Below are positions 6,224-6,224 of a stretch of DNA of 6,224 bases, one piece after another. A model generated the notes under the pieces. It ran no database searches. It was not told where the DNA came from and saw only the letters and a program-made list of their open reading frames with translations. Source of the DNA: Halobacteriovorax sp. Lineage in GTDB: Bacteria; Bdellovibrionota; Bacteriovoracia; Bacteriovoracales; Bacteriovoracaceae. The stretch covers positions 1 to 6,224 of the forward strand of contig NZAF01000024.1 of NCBI GenBank assembly GCA_002686115.1, in the 5' to 3' direction. Each line of letters opens with the position of its first letter. Within the stretch, counting starts at the first letter, position 1. Made by a program: the position numbers and the translations under genes.

Positions 6224-6224
6224 T

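Noticed and set aside
6180..6224. Possible 3' end of a convergent minus-strand gene: two reverse frames are open to the right edge for 12-14 codons, ending at 6185 and 6180.
   Set aside because: A dozen open codons are expected by chance, two frames are open at once, and no protein family can be recognised from so few residues.

Overview
This is an AT-rich window (by eye, mid-30s % GC) from a bacterium. All supported genes are on the + strand. Arginine is mostly AGA and the Shine-Dalgarno sites are of the AAGGA type. The mix of a full-length hybrid malic enzyme (MaeB), RidA, a YdcF-type membrane protein and an M17 aminopeptidase suggests a Gram-negative organism. A low-GC member of the Bdellovibrionota (Bacteriovorax/Halobacteriovorax type) fits the gene set and base composition. 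This is inference; other AT-rich proteobacteria are possible.

Layout: (1) Positions 2-616 hold the 3' end of a sodium:solute symporter gene that enters from the left edge. (2) Positions 617-700 are a short intergenic region with a terminator-like hairpin (661-682) and the ribosome binding site of the next gene. (3) Positions 701-6151 hold six tightly packed genes that look like one operon: maeB (malic enzyme plus phosphotransacetylase-like domain), ridA, a YdcF/DUF218 membrane-anchored protein, an M17 leucyl aminopeptidase, a small TerB-like acidic protein, and a 96-residue protein of unknown function. The successive junctions are a 3-nt gap, a 1-nt overlap, a 10-nt gap, a 1-nt overlap and a 1-nt gap, so translational coupling is likely. 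(4) Positions 6152-6224 are non-coding and contain short direct and inverted repeats.

Functionally, the cluster is mostly housekeeping metabolism. MaeB turns malate into pyruvate plus NADPH, RidA clears reactive enamine/imine intermediates from amino-acid metabolism, and the M17 peptidase frees amino acids from peptides. Together this would suit an organism living on amino acids and organic acids, but the link is inferred from operon structure only. The two small genes at the operon's 3' end are the least explained part. The last one faintly resembles Tsi6-type immunity proteins, a weak hypothesis based on remembered patterns. I see no CRISPR array, transposon, phage module, tRNA or rRNA, and no convincing evidence of a new multi-gene system.
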